DNA from: Bacteroidota bacterium
GTDB taxonomy: Bacteria; Bacteroidota; Bacteroidia; Chitinophagales; Chitinophagaceae
Assembly (NCBI GenBank): GCA_947447835.1
Contig: CANFLP010000030.1
Span: 1 to 17,298, forward strand
DNA length: 17,298 nt
Direction: 5' to 3'
A model generated the notes under the pieces. The model searched no databases. It was not told where the DNA came from and was given only the letters and a program-made list of their open reading frames with translations. Position 1 is the stretch's first letter, and the number at the start of each line of letters is the position of its first letter. Below, in pieces: positions 1-7,766 of this stretch. Made by a program: the position numbers and the translations under genes.

Positions 1-1833
1 CTCACCAGTTGTATTTGAATTCAGTGCGTATGCACCTAATACAGTATTTGAAGTCCTATTGCCCGCGCCTACCCCAATTGTTAAATTATTTACTTTTAAG
101 TCAAATGCTCCTAAATCAACAGCACTCGTAGCTCCTGTATATGGGACACTTATTGTATTAGGTGTCACCCATGTTGGATCACCAACACCATTGGAACTTA
201 ATACTTGTCCATTTATACCGGCACTAGTATAAGCATGTGCTATTCCATTCCCAAATCCTATTCCACCAGCTGTTGGAATAGCAAATGAATTGGTTCCACC
301 ATTTTCAATGGCCACAATGCCTGTAACATTATTTGCAGTAGCTGCATTACCTGTAGTATTTTGATTCAAAATAGGAAAATCTGTTAGCCCATTCGCGCTG
401 CCAGTTGGTGCTAAATAATCGATACCAGCCACTAATGGAGCTTGTACATCCGTGCCAATCACTAAGCCAAGATTAATTCTAGCATTAGATGCATTAGTTG
501 AGCCCGTTCCTCCTTTTTCTATTTCTATAACCGATCCACTCCAAGTTCCTGTAGTAATGATTCCTACTTCTGCTAAAGTTGGCAAAGAAGTTAATGTGGA
601 ATTGCTTATAGCATCAATATTAGTCGAAATGTTTGCTCTTTCTGCTAATGTTGCTGATGCTGCATTACCAGTAGTGCTTTGATTTAAAGTTGGAAAATTT
701 GTCAAATGAATTGCACTACCTGTTGGCGTTAAATAATCATAGTCAGGCGTTAATGGCGCTTGAACATGAACGCCAATTTCTACTCCTAAATTTCTTCTGG
801 CTTCAGCAGAATTAGTTCCTCCCGTACCTCCTTTATTAATGGAGATAACATCTCCTTTCCATTCACCTGATATTATCGTTCCGACATTCTTAATACTATC
901 GCTACCAGGCCATGCACTTAACGCAGTATTTTCTACATTCCCTAATCCAACTTTAGACTTACTAATTCCTGAAGCAATTTTAGCATTTGTAATAGCAAGG
1001 TCGGCTAATTGAGTAGTGGTGATTGCACCGTCTGCAATGACAGTGCTCGCTGCAACATATGCTTTTACCGCTTTTTGAGTTGGGTATAAAGTATCACTAG
1101 CTAAAGACCCTCCTAAATTTACATCTGTAGATTTATTTGACAAGTCTTCTTTTAAGACAAGCGAAGTATTTACACTATTCGTATTTGCTTTTAAATCTAT
1201 TCTATTAGACAATGTAATGGTATCTACTGTATTAAGTTTACTTACCAAAGCATTTTGAGTTAAAGTACTAATAGGTTTGTCGGCATCTGCTGTGTTGTTT
1301 ATTTTATCTATAGCTAATGTCGTCTTTAAACTATTCAGGCTATTGTTACCCGTGCCCCCCCGAGCTACGGGCACAATGCCTGATATATTTTCTGCGTCGA
1401 CACTATTTGCATATTGAGCGTAGGCCACATATTGAAACTGTGTGGTGCCCATAGTTATAAAATTATTGCCTGCTGCAGGATCCATCTCTATTTTTAAAAA
1501 CAAAGGCGTATTTTTCCAATTAATATTTGCGAAATTTCCAACAGTACTTGTGGCACCCGCTTCACCAATCACTACTGTAAAAAGTCCTTGTGCATTGGTT
1601 GTAACTGTTTTAATTTCTATATACTCCGCATTGCCAGTAGCACTACCTTGTAAAATACTTAAGCGCAAACTAATTGGCTGAGATGCAATAATCACATTAT
1701 TGTTACTACGTGCCACCCCCTGAAAATTTAAACCAGTTTGAGCATAGTTTGTAATAAATGTAGTTAGGAAAAACAACATTAATATACTCAGCTTAAATCC
1801 TTGATTCATTTTTTTCATTTGTATTGATTTCAT
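1..1833 (-). CDS. Phage-tail-fibre-like secreted surface protein, C-terminus beyond the left edge
   Basis: The frame stays open for 611 codons from ATG at 1833 to the window edge, so the 3' end is missing. Residues 1 to about 32 are a signal peptide ending near TNYAQ; in-frame ATGs at codons 6 and 9 are alternative starts. Residues 33-145 resemble the N-terminal beta domain common in Bacteroidota surface proteins (GLNFQGVAR, then QFQYVAYAQYAN). The rest is a mosaic of tail-fibre modules: RGGTG at 158, NTADADKP, DTLYPTQKAVKAYV, KSKVGLGNVENT, KGGTG at 334 and 440, a degenerate NGGTN at 511, VPYTGATSAVDLGAFDL from 563, and at the edge a beta-roll-like repeat (NTVLGAYALNSNTTG). Such proteins often end in an intramolecular chaperone domain (peptidase S74 type), which cannot be seen here. 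It lies 34 bp downstream of a T9SS-sorted protein and is probably cotranscribed with it. A role as a fibrous surface protein is inference. Confidence 0.82.
   Translation of the reverse strand, partial: MKSIQMKKMNQGFKLSILMLFFLTTFITNYAQTGLNFQGVARSNNNVIIASQPISLRLSILQGSATGNAEYIEIKTVTTNAQGLFTVVIGEAGATSTVGNFANINWKNTPLFLKIEMDPAAGNNFITMGTTQFQYVAYAQYANSVDAENISGIVPVARGGTGNNSLNSLKTTLAIDKINNTADADKPISTLTQNALVSKLNTVDTITLSNRIDLKANTNSVNTSLVLKEDLSNKSTDVNLGGSLASDTLYPTQKAVKAYVAASTVIADGAITTTQLADLAITNAKIASGISKSKVGLGNVENTALSAWPGSDSIKNVGTIISGEWKGDVISINKGGTGGTNSAEARRNLGVEIGVHVQAPLTPDYDYLTPTGSAIHLTNFPTLNQSTTGNAASATLAERANISTNIDAISNSTLTSLPTLAEVGIITTGTWSGSVIEIEKGGTGSTNASNARINLGLVIGTDVQAPLVAGIDYLAPTGSANGLTDFPILNQNTTGNAATANNVTGIVAIENGGTNSFAIPTAGGIGFGNGIAHAYTSAGINGQVLSSNGVGDPTWVTPNTISVPYTGATSAVDLGAFDLKVNNLTIGVGAGNRTSNTVLGAYALNSNTTGE
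295..834 (-). repeat. Repeated tail-fibre module (GGTG-x-TNA-x2-AR-x-NLG) within the fibre gene
   Basis: Two protein modules start at K334 (834) and K440 (516), exactly 106 codons apart. They share the order KGGTG, then AR-x-NLG, VQAP, DYL-x-PTGSA, FP-x-LNQ and TTGNAA. The preceding segments also match (TIISGEWKGDVISINKGG versus IITTGTWSGSVIEIEKGG). A degenerate third start (IENGGTN) lies near 300, only 71 residues after the second. The similarity is clear in protein and partial in DNA, which suggests old duplication or modular exchange. It resembles the Phage_fiber_2 repeat family. Confidence 0.8.
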
Positions 1834-1867
1834 AATAATTAATTAGAAAGATTGTATACTGTAAAGC

Positions 1868-2386
1868 TTATTTGGAAAGTTTTATAATTTTGTAAATGCC
1901 TGTCTTAGCAACCCCGCTCATTGGAATAAAATAAACACGTACATAAAAATATCCGTCTGGATACATTTGCATAGCAATATCCTTTTCGTAGTTATAATAT
2001 ATTGCACCTGATTCTAAGGTTTGAAGTACCATTAGTTTTGCATCTAACAATTGAATACTTAAACTACCCATTTGATTCAACCTAGACTTTATATGAAGTA
2101 TATTACTTGTAGGATTAGGGCCAATTGCTATTTGATTGCCAAATACCGAAGATCCTAATTCATCAACTCCGGTAACAATTGTGGTTAATGGTTGCAATAC
2201 CCCTGTATTTAAACTGTACCCTGCATTAATAAAATTGGCAATAGAAACAGACTCATTCATACTCCACTCCATGGTTGCGGAACTTCCTCCACCATTATTA
2301 AACGCGAAAGGAGTAATAGCTTGACTTTGTCCTTTTGTATGACAAAAAGAAAATAAAACTATTAGAAAGTATACTGTATACTTCAT
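1868..2386 (-). CDS. Small secreted protein with T9SS type A sorting domain
   Basis: From ATG at 2386 the product has 172 residues. That start is preferred because it begins a good signal peptide (MKYTVYFLIVLFSF, cleavage near KGQS); an in-frame ATG at 2413 would add nine residues in front. The mature N-terminal part is Gly/Ser/Asn-rich and has no fold I recognise. The last 80 or so residues match a type IX secretion sorting domain: IGPNPTSNILHIK opens it, a beta-rich stretch with YPDGYFYVRV follows, and it ends GIYKIIKLSK. Export across the inner membrane by Sec and then across the outer membrane by T9SS, with surface anchoring or release, follows from family knowledge. It is the first gene of a likely two-gene unit with the fibre protein. 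Its specific function is unknown. Confidence 0.82.
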   Translation of the reverse strand: MKYTVYFLIVLFSFCHTKGQSQAITPFAFNNGGGSSATMEWSMNESVSIANFINAGYSLNTGVLQPLTTIVTGVDELGSSVFGNQIAIGPNPTSNILHIKSRLNQMGSLSIQLLDAKLMVLQTLESGAIYYNYEKDIAMQMYPDGYFYVRVYFIPMSGVAKTGIYKIIKLSK

Positions 2387-2500
2387 TCTAAATAAGATGA
2401 TTTTTGGAGTCATGATATTTAAAAGTAGAAGAAAGCAATCTAAGAATACTCAATTCTAATAATAATAGGCATATTTGAGGCGTATGCCTTAGGCATTAAA

Positions 2501-2530
2501 AAAGCTCCTCTTATTTCTAAGAGAAGCTTT
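2501..2530 (-). terminator. Intrinsic terminator of the ABC ATPase / DinB unit
   Basis: The arms AAAGCT-C-CTCTTA (2501-2513) and TAAGAG-A-AGCTTT (2518-2530) enclose the loop TTTC. The single imperfect position is C/A in a plus-strand RNA but a U-G wobble in a minus-strand RNA. A T6 run follows on the minus strand. It lies 39 bp past the DinB-type gene's stop, so minus is the working orientation. Confidence 0.85.
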
Positions 2531-2569
2531 AATTTATTCGAATATAATCAAGATGGAATTTCTATTTTC

Positions 2570-3097
2570 TTACCATCCTTTTTGATCTCTCAATGCTTTA
2601 ATATGTGCAATATGATGCTTGCCATGCCATGCATAAATGGTAAATAAATCCCACACACTCACCTCAGCATTTCTAACTGGATGAAACAATTTTCTTTGCC
2701 ATTGTTCCTCTGTTAAGCTTGATAATAAATTTGCCCATCTTTCGTGTAAAGCATGTAATAAAGTAATTGAATAATTAAGTGGTGTCTCCAATACATCGGC
2801 TGTTAATGACCAAGCATTTTCGTCATAGGTTTTGATTGTTGGAACTTCTTCGGTCAATGCCAATTTAAAACGCGTAAACGCATTCATATGACTATCCGCT
2901 AAATGATGTACTACTTGGTTTACAGTCCAGCCCCCTTCGCGGTAGGGTGTATCTAATTGTGCCTTATCTAAATTTAAAATGATATGCTCTAAATCCGATG
3001 GAGCAATCCTTAAATCTTGAATCCATTTGTTTTTTGTTTCTTCACTAAATGGCATTGCTTGGTATTTCCCAATTGGATAACGTGGATCCTGTGTCAT
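2570..3097 (-). CDS. DinB/YfiT-type metal-dependent thiol transferase (bacillithiol transferase family)
   Basis: This 175-residue protein has the size and layout of Bacillus YfiT/BstA, a four-helix-bundle DinB-fold enzyme that adds thiols, such as bacillithiol, to electrophiles. It opens with PRYPIGKY, a typical YfiT start. The three metal-binding histidines appear to be H65 (in VVHHLADSH), H158 and H162 (in AWHGKHHIAHI); this spacing agrees with H67, H160 and H164 as I recall them for YfiT. W57 and N60 lie in the conserved GGWTVNQVV stretch before the first histidine. It begins 42 bp after the ABC ATPase gene on the same strand and is followed by a terminator, so the two probably form a unit. 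The expected role is cytosolic detoxification of electrophiles. Substrate and thiol cofactor cannot be told from the sequence. Confidence 0.85.
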   Translation of the reverse strand: MTQDPRYPIGKYQAMPFSEETKNKWIQDLRIAPSDLEHIILNLDKAQLDTPYREGGWTVNQVVHHLADSHMNAFTRFKLALTEEVPTIKTYDENAWSLTADVLETPLNYSITLLHALHERWANLLSSLTEEQWQRKLFHPVRNAEVSVWDLFTIYAWHGKHHIAHIKALRDQKGW

Positions 3098-3139
3098 ATT
3101 TTTATTTATTTTTAATTATTATTTGTATTCTTATAGGTA

Positions 3140-3904
3140 TTAATCTTCTCTCCATGCTTTGCCAGTCAAATTAATAAACACATCTTCTAAATTAGCTTTT
3201 TTAACTTCTTTCTCTTTTTCAAAACCCGTCTCTACTAATTCATCAATCAATGCATTAGGTGTATTAATGGCTATGATATTTCCGCTATCCACAATAGCGA
3301 CTCTGTCACATAAAATTTCGGCCTCGTCCATATAATGCGTTGTAATAATAACTGTCGTACCGTTATCTCTAATTTCTTTTATCAAATCCCACAAATTGCG
3401 TCGCGCTTGCGGATCTAATCCAGTAGTAGGCTCGTCTAAAAATATTATTTTGGGTTTATTAATAAGCGTAGTTGCAATGGAAAACCTTTGCTTCTGTCCT
3501 CCACTCATTTCCTTATATTTTGCCTTTGCTTTATCTTCTAAATTTACTTTCTTCAAAAGATGGGTCGGATCCACATCACTTTGATATAAGCCTATAAACA
3601 AATGAATCAATTCGGTTAAATTCAAGTTGGGATAAAATCCTGATGTTTGTAATTGTACACCAATTATCTTTTTAATTTCTTCGGGTGATTGATCCAAGTT
3701 AAGCCCATCCACTATTACTTCTCCACTCGTCTTTTGCCTAAGGGTTTCAATAATTTCCAAGGTAGTGGACTTACCTGCTCCATTAGGACCTAATAATCCA
3801 AATATTTCGCCTTCATATACCTCAAAACTAATTCCCTTTACTGCAACAAAATCGCCATAGGATTTAACCAAGTCTTTAACGGAGATAATTACAGGAGCTT
3901 GCAT
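3140..3904 (-). CDS. ABC transporter ATP-binding protein, DrrA/CcmA-like
   Basis: From ATG at 3904 the product is a 254-residue ATPase subunit. Visible motifs are Walker A GPNGAGKST (39-47), a Q-loop near VQLQTSG, signature MSGGQKQR (133-140), Walker B IIFLDE (153-158), D-loop GLD and the H-loop histidine at 190 (TTHYMDEAE). The tail NLEDVFINLTG is typical of ATPases that pair with ABC-2 type permeases (drug, polysaccharide or antibiotic export). The frame can be extended to a TTG at 3958, but a TAnnTTTG element lies inside that extension (3925-3932), so ATG 3904 is the better start. No permease gene is nearby: the next gene is the DinB/YfiT-type transferase. The permease must be elsewhere and the exported substrate is unknown. 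Confidence 0.88.
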   Translation of the reverse strand: MQAPVIISVKDLVKSYGDFVAVKGISFEVYEGEIFGLLGPNGAGKSTTLEIIETLRQKTSGEVIVDGLNLDQSPEEIKKIIGVQLQTSGFYPNLNLTELIHLFIGLYQSDVDPTHLLKKVNLEDKAKAKYKEMSGGQKQRFSIATTLINKPKIIFLDEPTTGLDPQARRNLWDLIKEIRDNGTTVIITTHYMDEAEILCDRVAIVDSGNIIAINTPNALIDELVETGFEKEKEVKKANLEDVFINLTGKAWRED

Positions 3905-3924
3905 ATTCTTTGGATTGTTCAACA

Positions 3925-3959
3925 CAAATTTAGTCGCTTTTCGCCTTATCTTTGACAAA
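3925..3959 (-). promoter_or_regulatory. Bacteroidota-type promoter for the ABC ATPase gene
   Basis: Reading the minus strand, TTTG (3959-3956) is followed after 23 bases by TAAATTTG (3932-3925). These match the -33 (TTTG) and -7 (TAnnTTTG) elements of the Bacteroidota housekeeping sigma factor. Transcription would begin about 15 bases before ATG 3904. It overlaps the purK promoter on the other strand. Confidence 0.6.
3947..3954 (+). promoter_or_regulatory. Bacteroidota-type -7 element for purK
   Basis: TATCTTTG fits TAnnTTTG exactly and ends 19 bases before the purK ATG. No TTG or TTTG stands at the usual 17-23 base distance upstream (the nearest, at 3916-3918, is 28 away), so the -33 half is weak or absent. 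Confidence 0.5.
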
Positions 3960-3973
3960 ATAAATAGGAACTT

Positions 3974-5095
3974 ATGAAAGTAGGCATATTAGGTGGTGGT
4001 CAACTAGGCAGGATGTTATTACAAGCAGCTGCCAACTACGATGTAACTACTTATGTTTTGGAAAATGATAGCGAATGTCCTGCAGCACATTTATGCCATC
4101 ATTTTGTAAAAGGAAATATTAATGATTATGACGCTGTATACAATTTTGGCAAGCAATTAGACGCTTTAACTATTGAGATTGAATCCGTAAATGTTGATGC
4201 CTTAGAGCAATTAGAAAAAGAAGGCGTTAAAGTTTACCCTACCCCTGCTGCCATTAGAATTATTAAGAACAAGATTCTTCAAAAACAATTTTATGCAGAT
4301 AACGAAATCCCAACCTCTGCTTTTCATATAACCCAAAGCAGCGCTGATTTACTAAACTATGTTGATTTTTTACCTGCTGTTCATAAATTAGGCGAGGGTG
4401 GTTATGATGGAAAAGGTGTTCAAGTAATCAATTCCGAAAAAGAAATAGAACTTGGATTTAATGCTCCTTCTGTTTTAGAAAAAAAGATTAAAATAAGTAA
4501 GGAGATTGCGCTTATTGTGGCAATGGATACAAATGGTAAAACTATTATTTATCCTCCGGCCGAAATGATTTTTGATCCTGTTTATAATTTATTAGACTAT
4601 CAATTAAGCCCAGCTAAATTAGAAGAAAAGCAGTTGTGGAAAGCCGAGGCTATTGCACGTAAAGTAGTAAATGGATTAAAGAGCCCTGGCTTATTTGCGA
4701 TTGAATTATTTATTGATGATCAAGGTGATGTTTGGGTGAACGAAGCTGCACCAAGAGTGCATAATAGTGGTCATCATACCATTGAAGCCAACTATAGCAG
4801 TCAATACGATATGCTATTGAGAATTTTATTAAACTACCCATTAGGTAATCCTGATGCGATACTACCTTCTGCCATTGTAAATATTATTGGAGCCGAAGGA
4901 TATACTGGAGATGTTGTGTATGATGGATTGGAAGATGTACTTAAAATGGATAATGTTTTTGTTCACTTATATGGTAAAAAACAAACCAAGCCTGGTCGCA
5001 AAATGGGACACGTAACTATTATTAGTAGTGACTATCAAGACCTAACACATAAGGCCAACAAAATTAAGCACACACTAAAAGCTTTAAGCAAATAG
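3974..5095 (+). CDS. purK: N5-carboxyaminoimidazole ribonucleotide synthase PurK
   Basis: PurK uses ATP and bicarbonate to convert AIR to N5-CAIR in purine biosynthesis; PurE then makes CAIR. The 373-residue protein has a normal length for the family. It starts with the dinucleotide-like motif MKVGILGGGQLGRMLLQAA, and the ATP-grasp core shows EIE at 68-70, the glycine-rich loop EGGYDGKGVQ (141-150), the metal and substrate segment WVNEAAPRVHNSGHHTIEA (254-272) and the C-terminal GRKMGHV (341-347). The residues before the loop read HKLG rather than the LKTR often seen in proteobacterial PurK. The ATG is supported by the fixed family start and the promoter element 19 bases upstream. purE is not adjacent. 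The gene is convergent with the DUF3078 gene, 26 bp away. Confidence 0.95.
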   Translation: MKVGILGGGQLGRMLLQAAANYDVTTYVLENDSECPAAHLCHHFVKGNINDYDAVYNFGKQLDALTIEIESVNVDALEQLEKEGVKVYPTPAAIRIIKNKILQKQFYADNEIPTSAFHITQSSADLLNYVDFLPAVHKLGEGGYDGKGVQVINSEKEIELGFNAPSVLEKKIKISKEIALIVAMDTNGKTIIYPPAEMIFDPVYNLLDYQLSPAKLEEKQLWKAEAIARKVVNGLKSPGLFAIELFIDDQGDVWVNEAAPRVHNSGHHTIEANYSSQYDMLLRILLNYPLGNPDAILPSAIVNIIGAEGYTGDVVYDGLEDVLKMDNVFVHLYGKKQTKPGRKMGHVTIISSDYQDLTHKANKIKHTLKALSK

Positions 5096-5121
5096 GCGTC
5101 CTAAATATTTATAAGGATATT

Positions 5122-6126
5122 TTATTTATTAGTGTTGGGCATTACACCATCTGCTCCAGCAATAAGCTTAGGTTTAGAGACCACCTTTTTTACTTGTAAT
5201 GGTTTTACATAACCTATACCAATAATACTCTTTAACTGTAATCCTGGCGAAGTTTTATTAGGCCCAAAAATGCGAATCTTATCATCATACATGATATCCA
5301 AACTATATGTAGCTGAAAAATTTCTGTGAATTTTAAATGTAAATAAGTTGGTCATATACAAGTTCACATTCTCTGGTTTTTGATAATAGTTAGAGAATAA
5401 ATCGGCCCTACCCTTGTAGGTTATATTTGGCGCAATGGTATTACTATAGTTAACTGTAATAAACAAACCCGTTTCTCTGTTTACATGCTTGCCAGTATCC
5501 ACACCATACTTGCCTTGAGCAGATAAAATGGAATTAAGTACCAATGTTGTTCTGGATGTTAGTGGAGAAAAGAATATGGATAAAGTATTATTAGGTTTGT
5601 AGTCTACCCCGGCAGATAAAATAATATAAGCAGGCGATAATAAACTTGAAGTAAAAATAGCCTTAGTACCGCTAAAACTATAGCCATCAAAAACCTGTGA
5701 ACGAAAATTAAATAAACCAGACAAATACACTTGTCCTCCAGAATCAATTTTATATCCATACTTACTCAAGACGTCTATCCTATCATCATTTTTTCTACCA
5801 CCCAAACTTGTAGACTGCATATAGCCCAAATTGACATCAATATTATTGTCCCAGCTTTGTCTTGGTTGTTGATAATATGCGAAATAATTAAAGTAACTAG
5901 TTAAGGCCATATTAAAATTATCACCCCCTGCTGCCCAGTTACTCAATGAACTTTGTGATAAGTTAAAATTATACAATCCACCCGTCTTCCAATTCCAATA
6001 ACTTGTATCCATATCCTTTTTGATGCTTCGGGATGTTTCCGATCTTAATTTAGCCACCACCAAGTCCTGGGCGAATGACATTTTCACCATCAAAATTAGC
6101 AAAACCAATACAAGCCATTTCTTCAT
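5122..6126 (-). CDS. DUF3078 family outer-membrane protein
   Basis: From ATG at 6126 the product has 334 residues; a TTG at 6132 could add two codons but is less likely. Residues 1-20 are a signal peptide (MKKWLVLVLLILM, cleavage after SFAQ). The family hallmark is the stretch WKTGGLYNFNLSQSSLSNWA followed by AGGDN near residues 46-70. The rest alternates short beta-like segments rich in Tyr, Asn and Ser with turns (for example NLGYMQSTSLGGRKNDDRID), as in outer-membrane beta-barrels. The protein is known only as a conserved Bacteroidota family (DUF3078), and no biochemical function is established that I can cite. It ends 26 bp from purK, tail to tail, without a clear hairpin between the two. 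Confidence 0.88.
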   Translation of the reverse strand: MKKWLVLVLLILMVKMSFAQDLVVAKLRSETSRSIKKDMDTSYWNWKTGGLYNFNLSQSSLSNWAAGGDNFNMALTSYFNYFAYYQQPRQSWDNNIDVNLGYMQSTSLGGRKNDDRIDVLSKYGYKIDSGGQVYLSGLFNFRSQVFDGYSFSGTKAIFTSSLLSPAYIILSAGVDYKPNNTLSIFFSPLTSRTTLVLNSILSAQGKYGVDTGKHVNRETGLFITVNYSNTIAPNITYKGRADLFSNYYQKPENVNLYMTNLFTFKIHRNFSATYSLDIMYDDKIRIFGPNKTSPGLQLKSIIGIGYVKPLQVKKVVSKPKLIAGADGVMPNTNK

Positions 6127-6142
6127 CTTCAAATGATTTTAC

Positions 6143-6150
6143 CAAATATA
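6143..6150 (-). promoter_or_regulatory. -7 element for the DUF3078 gene
   Basis: On the minus strand TATATTTG matches TAnnTTTG and ends 16 bases before ATG 6126. A matching -33 TTG was not found at the usual distance. The surrounding 6133-6322 spacer between the divergent DUF3078 and miaB genes is very A+T-rich and contains nothing else I can identify. Confidence 0.45.
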
Positions 6151-6261
6151 CTAACTATTGTAAGGCCTTGATTGTTAATAATATATAAAAATATTTATGA
6201 TATATATTCGGTTATATTAACATTCTCATTATCAAATAATTAGCGTTGTTTATATGACAAG

Positions 6262-6294
6262 TTGACACATTCAATTATTTTTTAACTAAATTTG
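6262..6294 (+). promoter_or_regulatory. Bacteroidota-type promoter for the miaB-secG operon
   Basis: TTG (6262-6264) and TAAATTTG (6287-6294) are separated by 22 bases, within the 17-23 base spacing of Bacteroidota promoters. Transcription would begin near 6300, about 23 bases before the miaB ATG. This is the best promoter match in the window. Confidence 0.65.
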
Positions 6295-6322
6295 CAGACT
6301 CAACAAAAAGTACTTCGATTTC

Positions 6323-7744
6323 ATGGAATTATACGCGAACGATACCAAGGCTCACGATGAAGCTAGACAAGGAGAAGCATTTGATTCAACCTCCCCTAAA
6401 AAGCACTTTAATAAGTTCTTTTATGTAGAGAGCTATGGTTGTGCAATGAATTTTGCAGACAGTGAAGTAGTAGCCTCTATTTTAGAAAACAATGGTTATG
6501 GAAGCACACGTCAAGCAGAAGAAGCCGATTTAATATTGGTTAATACTTGTTCGGTGCGTGAAAAAGCAGAACAAACCGTTCGTAAACGTTTGACTGAATT
6601 TAGAAAGCTAAAGCATATTAAACCAGGTTTGTTAGTGGGCATTTTAGGTTGCATGGCCGAGCGTTTAAAATCACAATTATTAGAGGAAGAGAAATTAGTG
6701 GATATAGTTGTTGGTCCAGATGCATATCGCACCCTGCCCGATTTAATTGCAGAAGCAGGCACTGGTCAAAAGGCTGTGAATGTTATTTTAAGTAGAGACG
6801 AAACCTATGGTGACATTGCCCCAGTTAGATTAGATAGCAATGGCATTAGTGGATTTGTATCCATTATGCGTGGTTGTAATAATATGTGTAGTTTTTGTGT
6901 AGTGCCTTTTACAAGAGGTCGTGAACGAAGTAGAGATGCATTTAGTATTGTAGCAGAATGTAGAGATTTATTTGATAAAGGATATAAAGAAATTACTTTA
7001 TTAGGACAAAACGTAGACAGCTATTATTGGAACAATCCTGAAACAAATGTATCAGTAACTTTTGCACAGCTATTAGAAAGTGTTGCACAAATTGGTCCTA
7101 GCTTAAGAGTTCGTTTTAGTACATCGCATCCTAAGGATATAACAGACGAAGTATTATTTACAATGGCTAAGTACCCAAATATTTGCAAATACATTCACTT
7201 ACCTGTTCAAAGTGGTAGCACAAGAATGTTACAATTAATGAACCGTACTTATACTAGAGAATGGTATTTATCTAAAGTAGCACGCATTAAAGAAATTATG
7301 CCCGAGTGTAGTATCTCTGCCGATATCATTGCAGGTTTTTGTACAGAAACCGAGGAGGATTATCAGGATACAATAAGCATTATGAAGGAAGCGAATTACG
7401 ATTACAGCTATATGTATTTTTATTCGGAGCGTCCTGGAACCCTTGCTGCTAAAAGATATCAAGACGATATACCAGAGGAAGTAAAGAAAAGAAGATTACA
7501 AGAAATTGTAGATGTACAATGGGTATTATCCAATGAAAGTAATAAAAAAGATGTTGGTAAAACATTTGAAATATTAATTGAAGGCAACAGTAAAAAAAGT
7601 GCCGATGAATGGATGGGACGTAATAGTCAAAATAAAGTAATTGTATTTCCTAAAGGAGATCATGGCTTTAAAAAAGGCGATTATGTTAACGTGTTGGTAA
7701 AAGATTTTACAAAAGGTACTTTACTAGGTACTGTAAGTAAATAA
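6323..7744 (+). CDS. miaB: tRNA-2-methylthio-N6-dimethylallyladenosine synthase MiaB
   Basis: MiaB is a radical-SAM methylthiotransferase that adds the 2-methylthio group to i6A37 of tRNAs reading UNN codons. The 473 residues show the three expected parts. The N-terminal UPF0004 domain has cluster cysteines C40 (SYGCAMN), C76 (VNTCSVRE) and C110 (ILGCMAER). The radical-SAM domain has CNNMCSFC (C185, C189, C192), followed by VVPFTRGRERSR, which is diagnostic of MiaB-type enzymes. A C-terminal TRAM domain covers about 405-473. The first 30 residues are a non-conserved extension, so an exact start is not fixed by homology, but ATG 6323 sits well behind the promoter. It is the first gene of the operon, with the next gene 22 bp downstream. 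MiaB needs iron-sulphur clusters and SAM. Confidence 0.96.
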   Translation: MELYANDTKAHDEARQGEAFDSTSPKKHFNKFFYVESYGCAMNFADSEVVASILENNGYGSTRQAEEADLILVNTCSVREKAEQTVRKRLTEFRKLKHIKPGLLVGILGCMAERLKSQLLEEEKLVDIVVGPDAYRTLPDLIAEAGTGQKAVNVILSRDETYGDIAPVRLDSNGISGFVSIMRGCNNMCSFCVVPFTRGRERSRDAFSIVAECRDLFDKGYKEITLLGQNVDSYYWNNPETNVSVTFAQLLESVAQIGPSLRVRFSTSHPKDITDEVLFTMAKYPNICKYIHLPVQSGSTRMLQLMNRTYTREWYLSKVARIKEIMPECSISADIIAGFCTETEEDYQDTISIMKEANYDYSYMYFYSERPGTLAAKRYQDDIPEEVKKRRLQEIVDVQWVLSNESNKKDVGKTFEILIEGNSKKSADEWMGRNSQNKVIVFPKGDHGFKKGDYVNVLVKDFTKGTLLGTVSK

Positions 7745-7766
7745 TGTTGATTAAATAAAGAATACT

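Noticed and set aside
452..1681. Short plus-strand open frames at 452-682 and 1442-1681
   Set aside because: They lie opposite the 611-codon fibre gene, whose minus-strand frame is open throughout and has clear domain matches. Their translations are low-complexity hydrophobic strings without family resemblance.
1..1833. Prophage or tailocin
   Set aside because: The fibre-like gene has a secretion signal and a Bacteroidota N-terminal domain, and no baseplate, sheath, capsid, lysis or integrase gene is visible in the window. The left flank is not available, so this is a provisional rejection.
3905..3958. N-terminal extension of the ABC ATPase to TTG 3958
   Set aside because: The extra 18 residues are not part of the ATPase fold, the start codon is weak, and a promoter -7 element lies inside the extension. 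ATG 3904 fits better.
5096..5121. Possible bidirectional terminator between purK and the DUF3078 gene
   Set aside because: TCCT and AGGA can pair near 5098-5116, but the inner bases do not form a stable stem and no clear T-run follows.
6133..6322. Riboswitch or small RNA in the A+T-rich divergent spacer
   Set aside because: No conserved structured element or stable hairpin was recognised; only promoter elements are supported.
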